DNA of 64,000 nt from Sediminibacterium magnilacihabitans (GTDB lineage Bacteria; Bacteroidota; Bacteroidia; Chitinophagales; Chitinophagaceae): assembly GCA_002973575.1 (NCBI GenBank), contig PVEQ01000005.1, positions 62,001-126,000 on the forward strand. The letters are read 5' to 3'. Below, piece by piece: positions 1-9,215 of this stretch. Both the position numbers and the translations under genes were made by a program. Position 1 is the first letter of the stretch. Each line of letters begins with the position of its first letter. The notes under the pieces were generated by a model. The model had not been told where the DNA came from, did not search any database, and saw nothing but the letters and a program-made list of their open reading frames with translations.

Positions 1-221
1 CCGCTTTTACGCATGTAAGCGACACCATGATTGATCTGAAGCAGGTGGTGAATACCAACAAATGCCTGTTGCATATTGAAAAACAAGGTAACAAGATAGC
101 GGTACACTCCGCATCGGATAACCTGCTGAAAGGAGCCAGCGGGCAGGCGGTGCAGAACATGAACCTGTTATTCGGACTGGATGAAACAGCAGGACTTAAA
201 TTAAAAGCAAACTATTTTTAA
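1..221 (+). CDS. argC: N-acetyl-gamma-glutamyl-phosphate reductase, C-terminal end (partial)
   Basis: Only the last 72 codons lie in the window; the frame is open to the left edge (codons begin at base 3). ArgC reduces N-acyl-glutamyl phosphate to the semialdehyde with NADPH, the third step of arginine synthesis. The visible tail has the family's closing pattern, an [22 protein letters not shown] stretch (here read as [17 protein letters not shown]) followed by a short hydrophobic end. It is 11 bases upstream of argD and heads an arginine gene series. The call rests on this tail plus gene context; the NAD-binding half and the catalytic Cys are outside the window. Confidence 0.88.
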   Translation, partial: AFTHVSDTMIDLKQVVNTNKCLLHIEKQGNKIAVHSASDNLLKGASGQAVQNMNLLFGLDETAGLKLKANYF

Positions 222-232
222 TAAGGACGACA

Positions 233-1393
233 ATGAAATTATTCGACGTTTATCCCCTCAACAACATCACCATCACCAAGGCCCAGGGGTCTTATGTATG
301 GGATGAGAACGGTGTACAGTATTTAGACATGTATGGCGGCCATGCCGTTATCAGTATCGGACATACACATCCGCACTGGGTGCGCCGAATAGAAGATCAA
401 CTGGAAAAGATCGCTTTTTATTCCAACTCCATTCATATTCCTATTCAGCTGGAACTGGCTAAAAAATTAGGAGAAGTGAGCGGCAAACAGGATTACCAGC
501 TCTTCCTTTGCAATAGTGGCGCAGAAGCCAATGAGAATGCGTTGAAGCTGGCATCTTTTCATACGGGAAGAAAAAAGATAATCGCTTTCAGTAAATCATT
601 CCATGGAAGGACTTCACTGGCAGTGGCTGCTACCGATAACAAATCGATCGTTGCACCGGTGAATGAGACAGATAATATCATTTTTCTTCCGTTTAACGAT
701 CAGCAGGCATTGCAGGATTGTTTTGCAAAAGAAGGAAAGGAGATCGCTGCTGTGATCATTGAAGGGATCCAGGGTGTAGGCGGTATTAATATTGCCGATG
801 AATCTTTTTTGAAATTGATCAGGCAATTGTGCGACGAATATGGTGCGGTATATATTGCTGATAGCGTGCAATGCGGTTATGGCAGAAGCGGTATGTTCTT
901 CTCGCACGACTATGCCGGTGTGAATGCAGATATTTATTCCATGGCCAAAGGTATGGGCAATGGATTTCCTATAGGCGGCATATTAATAGCACCACATATA
1001 CAACCCAAGTACGGCATGCTGGGCACTACTTTTGGCGGGAACCAATTGGCTTGCGCAGCAGCGCTGGCGGTGCTGGAAGTGATACAGCAAGACCAGTTGA
1101 TAGATGTGGCAAAGCAAAGAGGACAATACCTGCTCAACAGGTTGAAAGCCATCGAAGGCTTGCAGAATGTACGCGGCCGCGGATTGATGATTGGATTTGA
1201 TGTGCCGGAAGCATTGAAAGACCTGAAGAAAAAATTATTATTCGACCACAACGTGTTTACCGGAGAAGCCAAGCCGAATGTGATCCGCCTGCTGCCTTCT
1301 TTGGCCATCACACGCAAACAGGTAGATGAATTCCTGGACGTATTGAAAGAAGTCATCGCTGAAATAACAGCGCATGCAACAGAAAACGCATAA
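233..1393 (+). CDS. argD: Acetylornithine/succinylornithine aminotransferase (class III PLP enzyme)
   Basis: Transfers an amino group from glutamate to the N-acylglutamate semialdehyde, giving N-acylornithine. At 386 aa it has the normal length. Visible class III landmarks are NSGAEANENALK near residue 94, HGRTSLAVAATD near 124, the PLP-ring Asp in IADSVQCGYGRSG (D210) and the PLP-binding lysine in SMAKGMGNGFPIGG (K239). It sits between argC and the carbamoyltransferase gene in a tight operon. Because the next enzyme may use succinylated ornithine, the acyl group used here (acetyl or succinyl) cannot be read from this protein alone. Confidence 0.95.
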   Translation: MKLFDVYPLNNITITKAQGSYVWDENGVQYLDMYGGHAVISIGHTHPHWVRRIEDQLEKIAFYSNSIHIPIQLELAKKLGEVSGKQDYQLFLCNSGAEANENALKLASFHTGRKKIIAFSKSFHGRTSLAVAATDNKSIVAPVNETDNIIFLPFNDQQALQDCFAKEGKEIAAVIIEGIQGVGGINIADESFLKLIRQLCDEYGAVYIADSVQCGYGRSGMFFSHDYAGVNADIYSMAKGMGNGFPIGGILIAPHIQPKYGMLGTTFGGNQLACAAALAVLEVIQQDQLIDVAKQRGQYLLNRLKAIEGLQNVRGRGLMIGFDVPEALKDLKKKLLFDHNVFTGEAKPNVIRLLPSLAITRKQVDEFLDVLKEVIAEITAHATENA

Positions 1394-1418
1394 CAATACC
1401 CCGCATAATACCATAACA

Positions 1419-2384
1419 ATGAAACAGTTTATCTCCGTTCATGATGTTCCCAATATCAATGCGCTCGTTGAAAAAGCGTTGGCATATAAGGAAAACCCTT
1501 TTGCCGACAGACAGCTCGGAGCGGATAAACGAATTGGTTTATTGTTTCTGAATCCCAGTCTGCGTACGCGTTTGAGTACACAGGTGGCTGCGCGCAACCT
1601 GGGCATGGAAGCCATTGTGTTCAACGTAGATAAAGAAGGATGGGCACTGGAGTTTGAAGAAGGCGCTATCATGAGTGGTAACACGGTAGAACACATCAAG
1701 GATGCGGCTCCGATACTGGGGCAGTATTTTGATATCCTGTGCATCCGCACTTTTCCTTCCCTTAAAAACCGGGAAGAGGATTACAGCGAAATGTTCATCC
1801 ACCAGTTCATCAAATATGCTGGCGTACCTGTTGTAAGTTTGGAAAGCGCTACACTGCATCCTTTGCAATCGTTGACAGACATCATTACCATACAGGAACA
1901 TTACCGGGCACAAAATGCGAAACGCAAACCCAGGATCGTACTCACCTGGGCGCCACATGTAAAACCACTGCCACAATGTGTAGCAAATAGTTTTTCCCAA
2001 TGGATAAATGCATGGGGAGAAGCCGATTTTGTCATCACCCATCCGCAGGATTATGAACTCGCAGAGCAGTTCACCAAAGGAGCTGTCATTACACATGACC
2101 AGGATGCAGCATTGAAAGATGCAGATTATGTTTATGTAAAGAACTGGAGCACTTATATCGATTATGGTAAGATCTATGAGAACGATCCGGCATGGATGCT
2201 GACAGAAGAAAAGCTGAAAGCCAGCAACAATGCAAAAGTGATGCATTGCCTGCCCGTAAGAAGGAATGTGGAATTGAGCGATGAAATACTCGACAGTGCA
2301 CACAGCCTGGTAACACAACAAGCCGGTAACAGGGTATGGGCTGCACAGGCAGTCCTGGCAGAATTATTACAATCGGGAAAATAA
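1419..2384 (+). CDS. argF': N-acyl (probably N-succinyl) ornithine carbamoyltransferase
   Basis: Carbamoylates the delta-amino group of an N-acylated ornithine, the Bacteroidota and Xanthomonas variant of ornithine carbamoyltransferase. From the ATG at 1419 the protein is 321 aa. It has the carbamoyl-phosphate loop as NPSLRTRLS (residues 45-53, in place of STRTR), HPLQSLTD in the middle and HCLPVRRNVE near the C-terminus. An upstream in-frame ATG (1374) lies inside argD and would add 15 unrelated residues, so 1419 was preferred. Residue 90 is Val, in GNTVEHI; this is the position known to separate acetyl- (Glu) from succinyl-ornithine (Pro in Bacteroides fragilis) enzymes. Confidence 0.93.
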   Translation: MKQFISVHDVPNINALVEKALAYKENPFADRQLGADKRIGLLFLNPSLRTRLSTQVAARNLGMEAIVFNVDKEGWALEFEEGAIMSGNTVEHIKDAAPILGQYFDILCIRTFPSLKNREEDYSEMFIHQFIKYAGVPVVSLESATLHPLQSLTDIITIQEHYRAQNAKRKPRIVLTWAPHVKPLPQCVANSFSQWINAWGEADFVITHPQDYELAEQFTKGAVITHDQDAALKDADYVYVKNWSTYIDYGKIYENDPAWMLTEEKLKASNNAKVMHCLPVRRNVELSDEILDSAHSLVTQQAGNRVWAAQAVLAELLQSGK

Positions 2385-2389
2385 GCACC

Positions 2390-3175
2390 ATGGAAAAACT
2401 CTATGTGATCAAGATCGGCGGAAACATTATAGATGATGAGCAAAAACTTGAATCGTTCCTGAAAGATTTTGCCTCATTGAAAGGACATAAGATATTGGTG
2501 CACGGAGGAGGCAAGCTGGCAACAAAACTGGCGGCCCAGCTGGGTGTTGAGCAACAGATGATAGATGGCAGACGGATCACCGACGCCGAGACGCTGAAGA
2601 TCGTAACCATGGTGTATGCCGGCTATATCAATAAAAACATTGTAGCGCAGTTACAGGCGAATCATTGCAATGCTATTGGACTGAGCGGGGCAGATGGCAA
2701 TATTATGCTGGCCCACAAAAGACAACATCCCAGCATCGATTATGGTTTTGTAGGCGATGTAGATGCAGTGAATGTATCACTCGTGCATGCGCTGCTGCAA
2801 CAACAGGTAGCGATCGTAGCGGCCCCCATCACACACGATCAAAAGGGACAATTGCTGAATACCAATGCAGATACCATCGCCCAGGAAATGGCCCGCTCCA
2901 TGAGCAGCCTGTACCAGGTAGAATTGATCTATTCATTCGAAAAAAGTGGGGTGCTGTTTGATGCCAATGATGATGCTACTGTTATCAGTAAGATCAATCC
3001 GGGCTATTATAGTGAACTCAAAGCAAAAGAACTGATCTTTGCGGGCATGATACCCAAGCTCGACAATGCTTTCGCTGCCTTGCAAAAGGGTGTTCATAAA
3101 GTGATCATCGGCAAAGCGGAACAACTCACGCAACTGGTAGCCGGAGAAGCGGGTACTGCCATTCAAATGGAATAA
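2390..3175 (+). CDS. argB: Acetylglutamate (N-acylglutamate) kinase
   Basis: Phosphorylates N-acylglutamate, the second step of arginine synthesis and commonly the arginine-inhibited one. It is 261 aa in the amino acid kinase fold. It shows the N-terminal KIGGNIID phosphate loop (residues 7-14), a second glycine-rich turn LVHGGGKLATKL, the substrate region DGRRITDAETLK, and the C-terminal AGMIPKLDNAF segment. The ATG at 2390 is 5 bases after the stop of the carbamoyltransferase gene; a longer in-frame start at 2336 would lie within that gene and precede the kinase fold. The long N-terminal helix typical of arginine-sensitive hexameric forms is absent, so feedback control may differ. Confidence 0.93.
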   Translation: MEKLYVIKIGGNIIDDEQKLESFLKDFASLKGHKILVHGGGKLATKLAAQLGVEQQMIDGRRITDAETLKIVTMVYAGYINKNIVAQLQANHCNAIGLSGADGNIMLAHKRQHPSIDYGFVGDVDAVNVSLVHALLQQQVAIVAAPITHDQKGQLLNTNADTIAQEMARSMSSLYQVELIYSFEKSGVLFDANDDATVISKINPGYYSELKAKELIFAGMIPKLDNAFAALQKGVHKVIIGKAEQLTQLVAGEAGTAIQME

Positions 3176-3178
3176 TTT

Positions 3179-4252
3179 ATGAGCAACCAGCCATCTTCTA
3201 TATTAACACAGCAAGCGGTTGAGTTGTTACAACAACTGATAGCCATTCCTTCTTTCAGTAAGGAAGAAGACCGGACGGCTTACCTGTTGGAACGGTTTTT
3301 ACAGGAAAGAGGCGTAACTACTCACCGGCATTTGAACAATGTATGGGCAAAGAACCAGCATTTTGATCCTGCCAAACCTTCTTTGTTGCTCAACTCGCAC
3401 CATGATACGGTAAAGCCCAACAAAGCCTATACCCTAGACCCTTTTGAACCTGCCGTGAAAGATGGCAAATTGTTTGGACTGGGAAGCAATGATGCAGGTG
3501 GTTCATTGGTGTCGCTCATTGCTGTTTTTCTTCATTACTATAACAGAAAGGATCTGAAGTACAACATTGTACTTGCCGCTACTGCGGAAGAAGAGATTTC
3601 AGGAAAGAACGGCATTGAATTGCTCGTGCCTGAACTGCCGCCGATCACTGCCGGTATTGTAGGAGAACCCACACAGATGCAAATGGCAGTGGCGGAGCGG
3701 GGCTTGCTCGTACTTGATGGCCATGCTACCGGCAAAGCCGGTCACGCTGCAAGAGAAGAAGGAGAAAATGCATTGTACAAAGCATTGACCGATATCTCCT
3801 GGTTCCGCGATTACCGGTTCGATAAAGTATCATCTTTATTAGGTCCGGTGAAGATGACGGTTACTGTTATAGAGACAGAGAATAAAGCCCACAATGTGGT
3901 GCCGCCGATCTGTCATTTTGTGGTAGATGTGCGGGTGAATGAATGTTACACCTTCGAAGAAATACTGCAGATCATCAGATCACATATACAAAGCGATGTG
4001 CAACCCAGGAGTCTGCGTATGCGCTCTACTGCTATTGCATTGGATCATCCGCTGGTGCAGGCAGGTATGCAACTGGGAAGAACTTATTATGGATCGCCCA
4101 CGACTTCAGACAAGGCGCTGATGCCTTTTGCTACATTGAAAATGGGTCCCGGCGATTCTGCGAGAAGCCATACAGCCGATGAATACATTTACCTGGCGGA
4201 GATCGAAGAAGGAATTGACTTGTACATAAAATTGCTGGACCAGCTTTTGTAA
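3179..4252 (+). CDS. argE: M20-family N-acylornithine (acylcitrulline) deacylase
   Basis: A zinc-dependent M20 amidohydrolase expected to remove the acyl group. In a pathway that carbamoylates acylornithine the natural substrate is N-acylcitrulline. At 357 aa it carries the metal motifs: SHHDTV (H74, D76), GLGSNDAGGS with bridging Asp105, TAEEEISG with catalytic Glu137 and ligand Glu138, GEPT further on, and a closing SHTADEYI with the last His ligand. The dimerisation insert (KAGHAARE) is present. It starts 3 bases after argB and is followed by argH, so translation is probably coupled. Substrate specificity is inferred from context. Confidence 0.9.
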   Translation: MSNQPSSILTQQAVELLQQLIAIPSFSKEEDRTAYLLERFLQERGVTTHRHLNNVWAKNQHFDPAKPSLLLNSHHDTVKPNKAYTLDPFEPAVKDGKLFGLGSNDAGGSLVSLIAVFLHYYNRKDLKYNIVLAATAEEEISGKNGIELLVPELPPITAGIVGEPTQMQMAVAERGLLVLDGHATGKAGHAAREEGENALYKALTDISWFRDYRFDKVSSLLGPVKMTVTVIETENKAHNVVPPICHFVVDVRVNECYTFEEILQIIRSHIQSDVQPRSLRMRSTAIALDHPLVQAGMQLGRTYYGSPTTSDKALMPFATLKMGPGDSARSHTADEYIYLAEIEEGIDLYIKLLDQLL

Positions 4253-4269
4253 AACATAAAACTACGCAA

Positions 4270-5604
4270 ATGAAACTGTGGCAAAAAAATACGAGTGTAT
4301 CGGGTGCAGTGGAGCAGTTTACCGTTGGCAAAGATCCTGAATTCGATCTGTTGCTGGCTCCTTTCGATACACTGGGCTCAATGGCCCACGTGAAAATGCT
4401 TGCAACGGTTGGGTTGCTTACCCGGTCAGAGGCAGATGCGGTGATCGAGGAATTGAAAAAGATTTATGCACTCTGCAAAGAAGGATCATTTGTGATTGAA
4501 GCAGGTGTTGAAGATGTGCATTCACAGGTTGAATTGTTACTGACCCGCAAACTGGGTGATGCCGGAAAAAAAATTCACAGCGCCAGGAGTCGCAACGACC
4601 AGGTGCTGCTAGATATCAAACTATACCTGCGGCATGAAATTGAAATGCTGGTGCAAGCAGTTGAGCCTTTTTTTCAACTGCTGATCAGACAGAGTGAACA
4701 ATTCAAACAATACCTGCTGCCAGGCTATACCCATTTGCAACTGGCCATGCCTTCTTCATTCGGACTCTGGTTCGGCGCTTACGCAGAAAGCCTGGTAGAT
4801 GATATGACTACCTTGCAGGCAGCATTTAAAGTAGTGAACAAAAATCCGTTAGGCTCTGCAGCAGGGTATGGTTCTTCTTTCCCTATCAACAGAACGCTTA
4901 CCACACAATTGCTGGGCTTCGCCGACCTGAATTATAACGTAGTGTATGCTCAAATGGGAAGAGGTAAGGCCGAGCGCATTACTGCTATGGCGCTGGCCAA
5001 CCTGGCCGATACATTGGCGAGGCTGAGTATGGATGCCTGTCTCTACCTGAACCAGAACTTCGACTTCATCAGTTTTCCGGCAGAGCTCACCACAGGATCG
5101 AGCATCATGCCGCATAAAAAGAACCCGGATGTTTTTGAACTGATCCGCTCGCATTGCAATCGCATCAAAGCATTGCCCAATGAGATCATGCTCATGACTG
5201 CGAACCTGCCTTCCGGTTACCACCGCGATCTGCAACTGCTCAAAGAACACCTATTCCCGGCTTTTCAAACGCTGAAAGACTGCATACAGATGGCTATGCT
5301 GATGCTGGATAATATCCGTGTAAAAGAAAATATACTGGCAGATGAAAAATACAAATATGCATTCAGTGTTGAAGAAGTGAATAAACTGGTACTCAGCGGC
5401 GTTCCTTTCAGGGATGCATATAAACAAATAGGCATGGATATCGAGGAAGGAAAATTTACTTATTCTACTGCACTGAACCATGTGCATGAAGGCAGCATTG
5501 GCAACCTTTGTAACGATAAAATAACAGGTATGATGCGTGAAGCCATCGATGGATTTGGTTTTGAAAAGGTACACAGGGCAGTAGATACCTTGATAAAAGG
5601 GTAA
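4270..5604 (+). CDS. argH: Argininosuccinate lyase
   Basis: Cleaves argininosuccinate to arginine and fumarate, the last step of the pathway, in the cytosol. The 444-aa protein belongs to the fumarase/aspartase superfamily. It has SARSRNDQV near the N-terminus, the GYTHLQLAMPSSFG helix with the catalytic His, and the superfamily signature TGSSIMPHKKNPDVFEL at about residues 275-291. It closes the visible arginine operon, 17 bases after argE. argG is not in the window and may lie upstream of argC. Confidence 0.95.
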   Translation: MKLWQKNTSVSGAVEQFTVGKDPEFDLLLAPFDTLGSMAHVKMLATVGLLTRSEADAVIEELKKIYALCKEGSFVIEAGVEDVHSQVELLLTRKLGDAGKKIHSARSRNDQVLLDIKLYLRHEIEMLVQAVEPFFQLLIRQSEQFKQYLLPGYTHLQLAMPSSFGLWFGAYAESLVDDMTTLQAAFKVVNKNPLGSAAGYGSSFPINRTLTTQLLGFADLNYNVVYAQMGRGKAERITAMALANLADTLARLSMDACLYLNQNFDFISFPAELTTGSSIMPHKKNPDVFELIRSHCNRIKALPNEIMLMTANLPSGYHRDLQLLKEHLFPAFQTLKDCIQMAMLMLDNIRVKENILADEKYKYAFSVEEVNKLVLSGVPFRDAYKQIGMDIEEGKFTYSTALNHVHEGSIGNLCNDKITGMMREAIDGFGFEKVHRAVDTLIKG

Positions 5605-5658
5605 AAGACGATGGCTTTTGGCTCAATCAAATAATTATTGTTGTTTTGAATCTCTCAA

Positions 5659-6390
5659 ATGATACAAATGAAAAAAACGATCATCCTGACTGGCGCGCTC
5701 TTATGCGTAGTAAATATGTTTGCACAGGTGAAAAAACCTGTTGCTACTGTAAAGAAAGCTCCTGCGAAAGCAACCGCAACGGTTAATCCTTTCAAAGGAA
5801 GCACAGACAGCGCCAGTTATGCGCTGGGTGTTCGGATTGCGCAGAACCTGAAGAATTCCGGGTTCGACAAACTGAACCTGTCAATGGTACAGAAAGCTAT
5901 GGCAGATGTATTGCAGAATAAAAAGATACTGATCGAAGAAACTGCGCTGGACGCATGCATTGGCGCTTACCAGCAAAAAGCAAGCGCTGAAAAAGCATCG
6001 GTAGCTAAGCAAGAGGGGAAAACATTCCTGACAACCAATGGCAAACGGTCGGGCGTGGTAACATTGCCGAGCGGACTACAATATGAGATCATCAAAGCCG
6101 GCACAGGCACTGCTAAACCTGCACTGAGCGATACGGTGAAATGCCATTACCATGGAACCCTCATCAACGGAACCGTATTCGACAGTTCTGTAGACAGAGG
6201 AGAGCCCATCAGTTTTCCGCTGAACAGAGTGATCAAAGGATGGCAGGATGCATTGCAACTGATGACCGTAGGCAGCAAATGGAAATTATATATTCCTTCG
6301 GATATGGCTTATGGCGACAGGGCTGCCGGAGCCATTCCTCCGGGATCAACACTGATATTTGAAGTAGAGTTATTGGGTATCACAAAATAG
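5659..6390 (+). CDS. Secreted FKBP-type peptidyl-prolyl cis-trans isomerase
   Basis: A periplasmic proline isomerase of the FkpA/Mip layout. A signal peptide (KKTIILTGALLCVVNMFAQ) is followed by a lysine/alanine-rich linker, an N-terminal helical dimerisation domain (SYALGVRIAQNLKNSG...) and an FKBP domain from about residue 135 to the end. The FKBP core is visible as GSGL-like PSGLQYEIIKAG, VKCHYHGTLINGTVFDSS, RVIKGWQDALQLM and IPPGSTLIFEVELL. Two ATGs compete; the second (5668) gives the cleaner signal peptide. It follows argH by 54 bases but is functionally unrelated, and is likely a folding aid in the envelope. Confidence 0.93.
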   Translation: MIQMKKTIILTGALLCVVNMFAQVKKPVATVKKAPAKATATVNPFKGSTDSASYALGVRIAQNLKNSGFDKLNLSMVQKAMADVLQNKKILIEETALDACIGAYQQKASAEKASVAKQEGKTFLTTNGKRSGVVTLPSGLQYEIIKAGTGTAKPALSDTVKCHYHGTLINGTVFDSSVDRGEPISFPLNRVIKGWQDALQLMTVGSKWKLYIPSDMAYGDRAAGAIPPGSTLIFEVELLGITK

Positions 6391-6426
6391 ACCCGCTACA
6401 GCGCCGCGTTAAGCATTCTTGCACTA

Positions 6427-6444
6427 AGGTTAATTTAGGTTAAT
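6427..6444 (+). promoter_or_regulatory. 10-bp-phased direct repeat, candidate OmpR-type regulator site
   Basis: AGGTTAAT occurs at 6427-6434 and again at 6437-6444, exactly 10 bp apart (one helical turn), about 30 bp upstream of the -7 box of the kinase-regulator operon. OmpR/PhoB-family regulators bind such phased direct repeats, and the operon encodes one (8508-9191). Autoregulation is an inference. Confidence 0.5.
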
Positions 6445-6473
6445 GGAAGCGGGGAGTTCCAGTGAAGCCCTGT

Positions 6474-6481
6474 TACTTTTG
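6474..6481 (+). promoter_or_regulatory. -7 promoter box TACTTTTG for the two-component operon
   Basis: This is an exact match to the Bacteroidota consensus TAnnTTTG, 17 bases before the kinase ATG. No convincing -33 TTTG is seen at the usual spacing, which fits a promoter needing an activator. Confidence 0.6.
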
Positions 6482-6498
6482 TATCTGAATAAAAGAGC

Positions 6499-8511
6499 AT
6501 GAACAAGCTTCAGATTTCGCAGGCGTTGATGATTGCGACCATACTGGTACTGGCGGCATTTGAAGGCTATTGGTTGAACAAGCTGTACCGGGATGAATAC
6601 AAGGGCCTCAACAATGGAGTGGAAGTGGCTTTCAGGGGTGCGATTGATAAATTGCAGCGCCGTTTATATGAAAAAGATACTTCATTGACTGCGTTGGTCA
6701 TCCCCGATACTGATAAGCAACATATAGCTGCATTGAACACTTCGCAGACTGTAAGACAAGCACCACGAACCAAACGAAAAGAGCAGCACAGAAGGGATCA
6801 TAAAGAAGACTCAACATTTCATTTCAGGTTTGATATACCGGAAATGCGTGATGAAACACCTCCGCACGAAGGCGTACAAGCCATAGCGGTACATCCGGTC
6901 AATGAAATAGCAGGAGTCCCTCCTCCCAGGTTGGTTGAATTGATGTTGCAGAGAAAAGCAGAACTGATGCTGAGGGAAAAAATGACACTGAGAGATTCGG
7001 CCAGGCAAATGATGATCAGGAAAAATGGAGCATGGGTTCGGTTGGATTCCACTTCTTTGAAACATCTCCGGAAAGGTTTTCCCTCCATCACCATAAGTTA
7101 CAGCAATACAACACGAGACAGCGCTTCTCATCGCTCAGCCAGGGATACGTTTGTAAAGATTAACGGGATAGAAAAAATTGATCATTTTGAGTGGAAGAAC
7201 AATGCAGATATAGCGTACCATCCACAAAGAATGAGAGCGCCAGCTAACGCTAATTTTTCCGTGCGGCTCCCAATGCCTGCAAAGATCGAATCACATCTTC
7301 GCAGGCCACCGCCGCCTCCGGAAGGAGATACAATTTTAACAGAACCTGTTCCTGAGAAGATTCAAACAAAAAAGCGCTATAAACCCTCTCCGGACATTGT
7401 TACTTTCTTCAGTACCAATAGAACACTGAACGATTCTATACCGGTTGCACGCGTTGATTCTGCCTATAAAGCAGAGCTGGCAAAGCTCATGAACGGTTAC
7501 CCCCCTTACAATATCAGCTTCAAATCTTATAGAAATACATTACCTGCAAAAGCAGATTTTGAAAAGGACAGCACCAAAGAAGTAACTACTTCGAAAGTAT
7601 TTGTAGGATTCAATACACCTTACGCTTACCAGGCGCATTTCTCCGGTGTGCAACAATATATTCTTGGTAAAATGCGCATGCAGATTGGCGGTTCTGTTCT
7701 GTTGCTGTTATTGGTGCTGATTTCTTTCATCATCATGTACCGGAATATCCTGGCGCAACAAAAGCTGGCCAATATCAAAAACGATTTCATCAGCAACATC
7801 ACACACGAATTGAAAACACCTATTGCAACAGTAAGTGTTGCCATAGAAGCGCTGCGTAACTTCAATGCCATCAGGAGCCCGGAAAAGACCAAAGAGTACC
7901 TGGATATTTCAGCTTCCGAATTACAAAGACTGGGGTTGTTGGTAGATAAGGTACTCAAGCTATCGATATTTGAAAATAAAAGAGTAAAACTGAAAAAAGA
8001 GCAGTTCGACATGAAAGCATTGATCGATGAAACCCTCGCTACCATGCGCCTGCAACTGGAAAAGCAAAACGCTCAGGTATCTTTTACCACCGAAGGCAGT
8101 TCTTTCCTGATCGAAGCGGATAAGTTGCATATTACCAGCGTTATTTATAACTTACTGGATAATGCCCTGAAATACAGCGCCGGCGTACCGGTCATTCAAA
8201 TAGCGTTGAAAGCTGTACAGGAAAATATTCTTGAATTGAAAGTGAGTGATAATGGGGTAGGCATTGCACACCAGTACCAACAGAAAGTCTTTGATAAATT
8301 CTTCCGGGTGCCGATGGGGAACCAGCATAACATTAAGGGATATGGACTGGGATTGAGCTATGTTGCTGAGATCGTGAAACAACACATGGGGTATATTTAT
8401 GTTGAAAGTATATTGGGAAAAGGAAGCGCTTTCATTGTAAAACTCCCGGTTGCAGCGGCCGATGAGATCCGGTTTGATGAGCATCGCGTGATCAGAAAGA
8501 AAACTATATGA
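6499..8511 (+). CDS. Sensor histidine kinase with large periplasmic domain
   Basis: A 670-aa membrane kinase. TM1 is at residues 8-25, followed by a long sensor region of about 365 residues, unusually rich in charged and proline residues (for example RRPPPPPEGD), with no recognised domain. TM2 is near 392-414. The HisKA helix has the phospho-acceptor His436 in ISNITHELKTPIA. The HATPase domain shows the N box NLLDNALKYS, G1 DNGVGIA, the F box FDKFFRVP and G2 GYGLGLSYV. Its stop overlaps the next gene's start (ATGA), so kinase and regulator are co-translated. The stimulus is unknown. Confidence 0.93.
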   Translation: MNKLQISQALMIATILVLAAFEGYWLNKLYRDEYKGLNNGVEVAFRGAIDKLQRRLYEKDTSLTALVIPDTDKQHIAALNTSQTVRQAPRTKRKEQHRRDHKEDSTFHFRFDIPEMRDETPPHEGVQAIAVHPVNEIAGVPPPRLVELMLQRKAELMLREKMTLRDSARQMMIRKNGAWVRLDSTSLKHLRKGFPSITISYSNTTRDSASHRSARDTFVKINGIEKIDHFEWKNNADIAYHPQRMRAPANANFSVRLPMPAKIESHLRRPPPPPEGDTILTEPVPEKIQTKKRYKPSPDIVTFFSTNRTLNDSIPVARVDSAYKAELAKLMNGYPPYNISFKSYRNTLPAKADFEKDSTKEVTTSKVFVGFNTPYAYQAHFSGVQQYILGKMRMQIGGSVLLLLLVLISFIIMYRNILAQQKLANIKNDFISNITHELKTPIATVSVAIEALRNFNAIRSPEKTKEYLDISASELQRLGLLVDKVLKLSIFENKRVKLKKEQFDMKALIDETLATMRLQLEKQNAQVSFTTEGSSFLIEADKLHITSVIYNLLDNALKYSAGVPVIQIALKAVQENILELKVSDNGVGIAHQYQQKVFDKFFRVPMGNQHNIKGYGLGLSYVAEIVKQHMGYIYVESILGKGSAFIVKLPVAAADEIRFDEHRVIRKKTI

Positions 8512-9191
8512 ACATCAAAGTATTATATGTGGAAGACGAGCGCTTCCTGGGAAAGATCGTAAAAGAATCGCTCGAGACACGTGGCTTTGAAGTGGTCATG
8601 GAAGCCGATGGAAACCAGGTGCTGGAACAGTTTATGAGCGAGCGCCCGGATATCTGTGTGTTGGATGTGATGCTGCCCGGTCGCAGTGGATTTGAACTGG
8701 CAAAAGATATCCGTAAGCTGAACGATGATGTACCCATTATTTTCCTGACGGCCAAAACGCAGACGGATGATGTGCTTACAGGGTTCAGGCTGGGGGCCAA
8801 TGATTACATACGCAAGCCGTTCAGTATGGAAGAATTGATTGTACGGATAGAAAACTTATTGCGTATAAAAAAGGAACCATTGCTGACAACAAATGGAGAC
8901 ACCATCCCGCTGGGCAAATTTCAGTTCCACCTCAACAAACAATTATTGCAAGGAGGCGCCGAAGAGCGAAAACTCTCTTACCGCGAAACCGAACTGATCA
9001 AATACCTCTACCAGCACCGCAACGATGTGATAGACAGAAGGGAGCTGCTCAACCATATCTGGGGTAACGACTCTTTCTTCAATAGCCGTAACCTGGATGT
9101 ATACATTACCAAGATCAGGGGATACCTGAAAGACGACACGAGCCTGGAGATCATTACCATCAAAGGGGTGGGGTATCGTTTTGTTGTCTAA
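8508..9191 (+). CDS. OmpR/PhoB-family response regulator
   Basis: A 227-aa DNA-binding regulator and partner of the preceding kinase. The receiver domain has acidic residues YVEDE (E9, D10), phospho-acceptor D53 in ICVLDVMLPG, and the conserved Lys in FLTAKTQ. The C-terminal winged helix has SYRETELIKYLYQHRNDV, IDRRELLNHIWG and a closing IITIKGVGYRFVV. It overlaps the kinase gene by 4 bases. It is the natural candidate to bind the phased AGGTTAAT repeats upstream of the operon. Confidence 0.94.
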   Translation: MNIKVLYVEDERFLGKIVKESLETRGFEVVMEADGNQVLEQFMSERPDICVLDVMLPGRSGFELAKDIRKLNDDVPIIFLTAKTQTDDVLTGFRLGANDYIRKPFSMEELIVRIENLLRIKKEPLLTTNGDTIPLGKFQFHLNKQLLQGGAEERKLSYRETELIKYLYQHRNDVIDRRELLNHIWGNDSFFNSRNLDVYITKIRGYLKDDTSLEIITIKGVGYRFVV

Positions 9192-9197
9192 ATAAAA

Positions 9198-9205
9198 TAT
9201 CTTCG
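9198..9205 (+). promoter_or_regulatory. -7-like box TATCTTCG before kbl
   Basis: Differs from TAnnTTTG only by TTCG for TTTG. The same TTCG variant precedes genes at 28064 and 39184. It would place the transcript start only a few bases before the kbl start codons (9216 or 9225). Confidence 0.45.
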
Positions 9206-9215
9206 CGGTCGAAAA

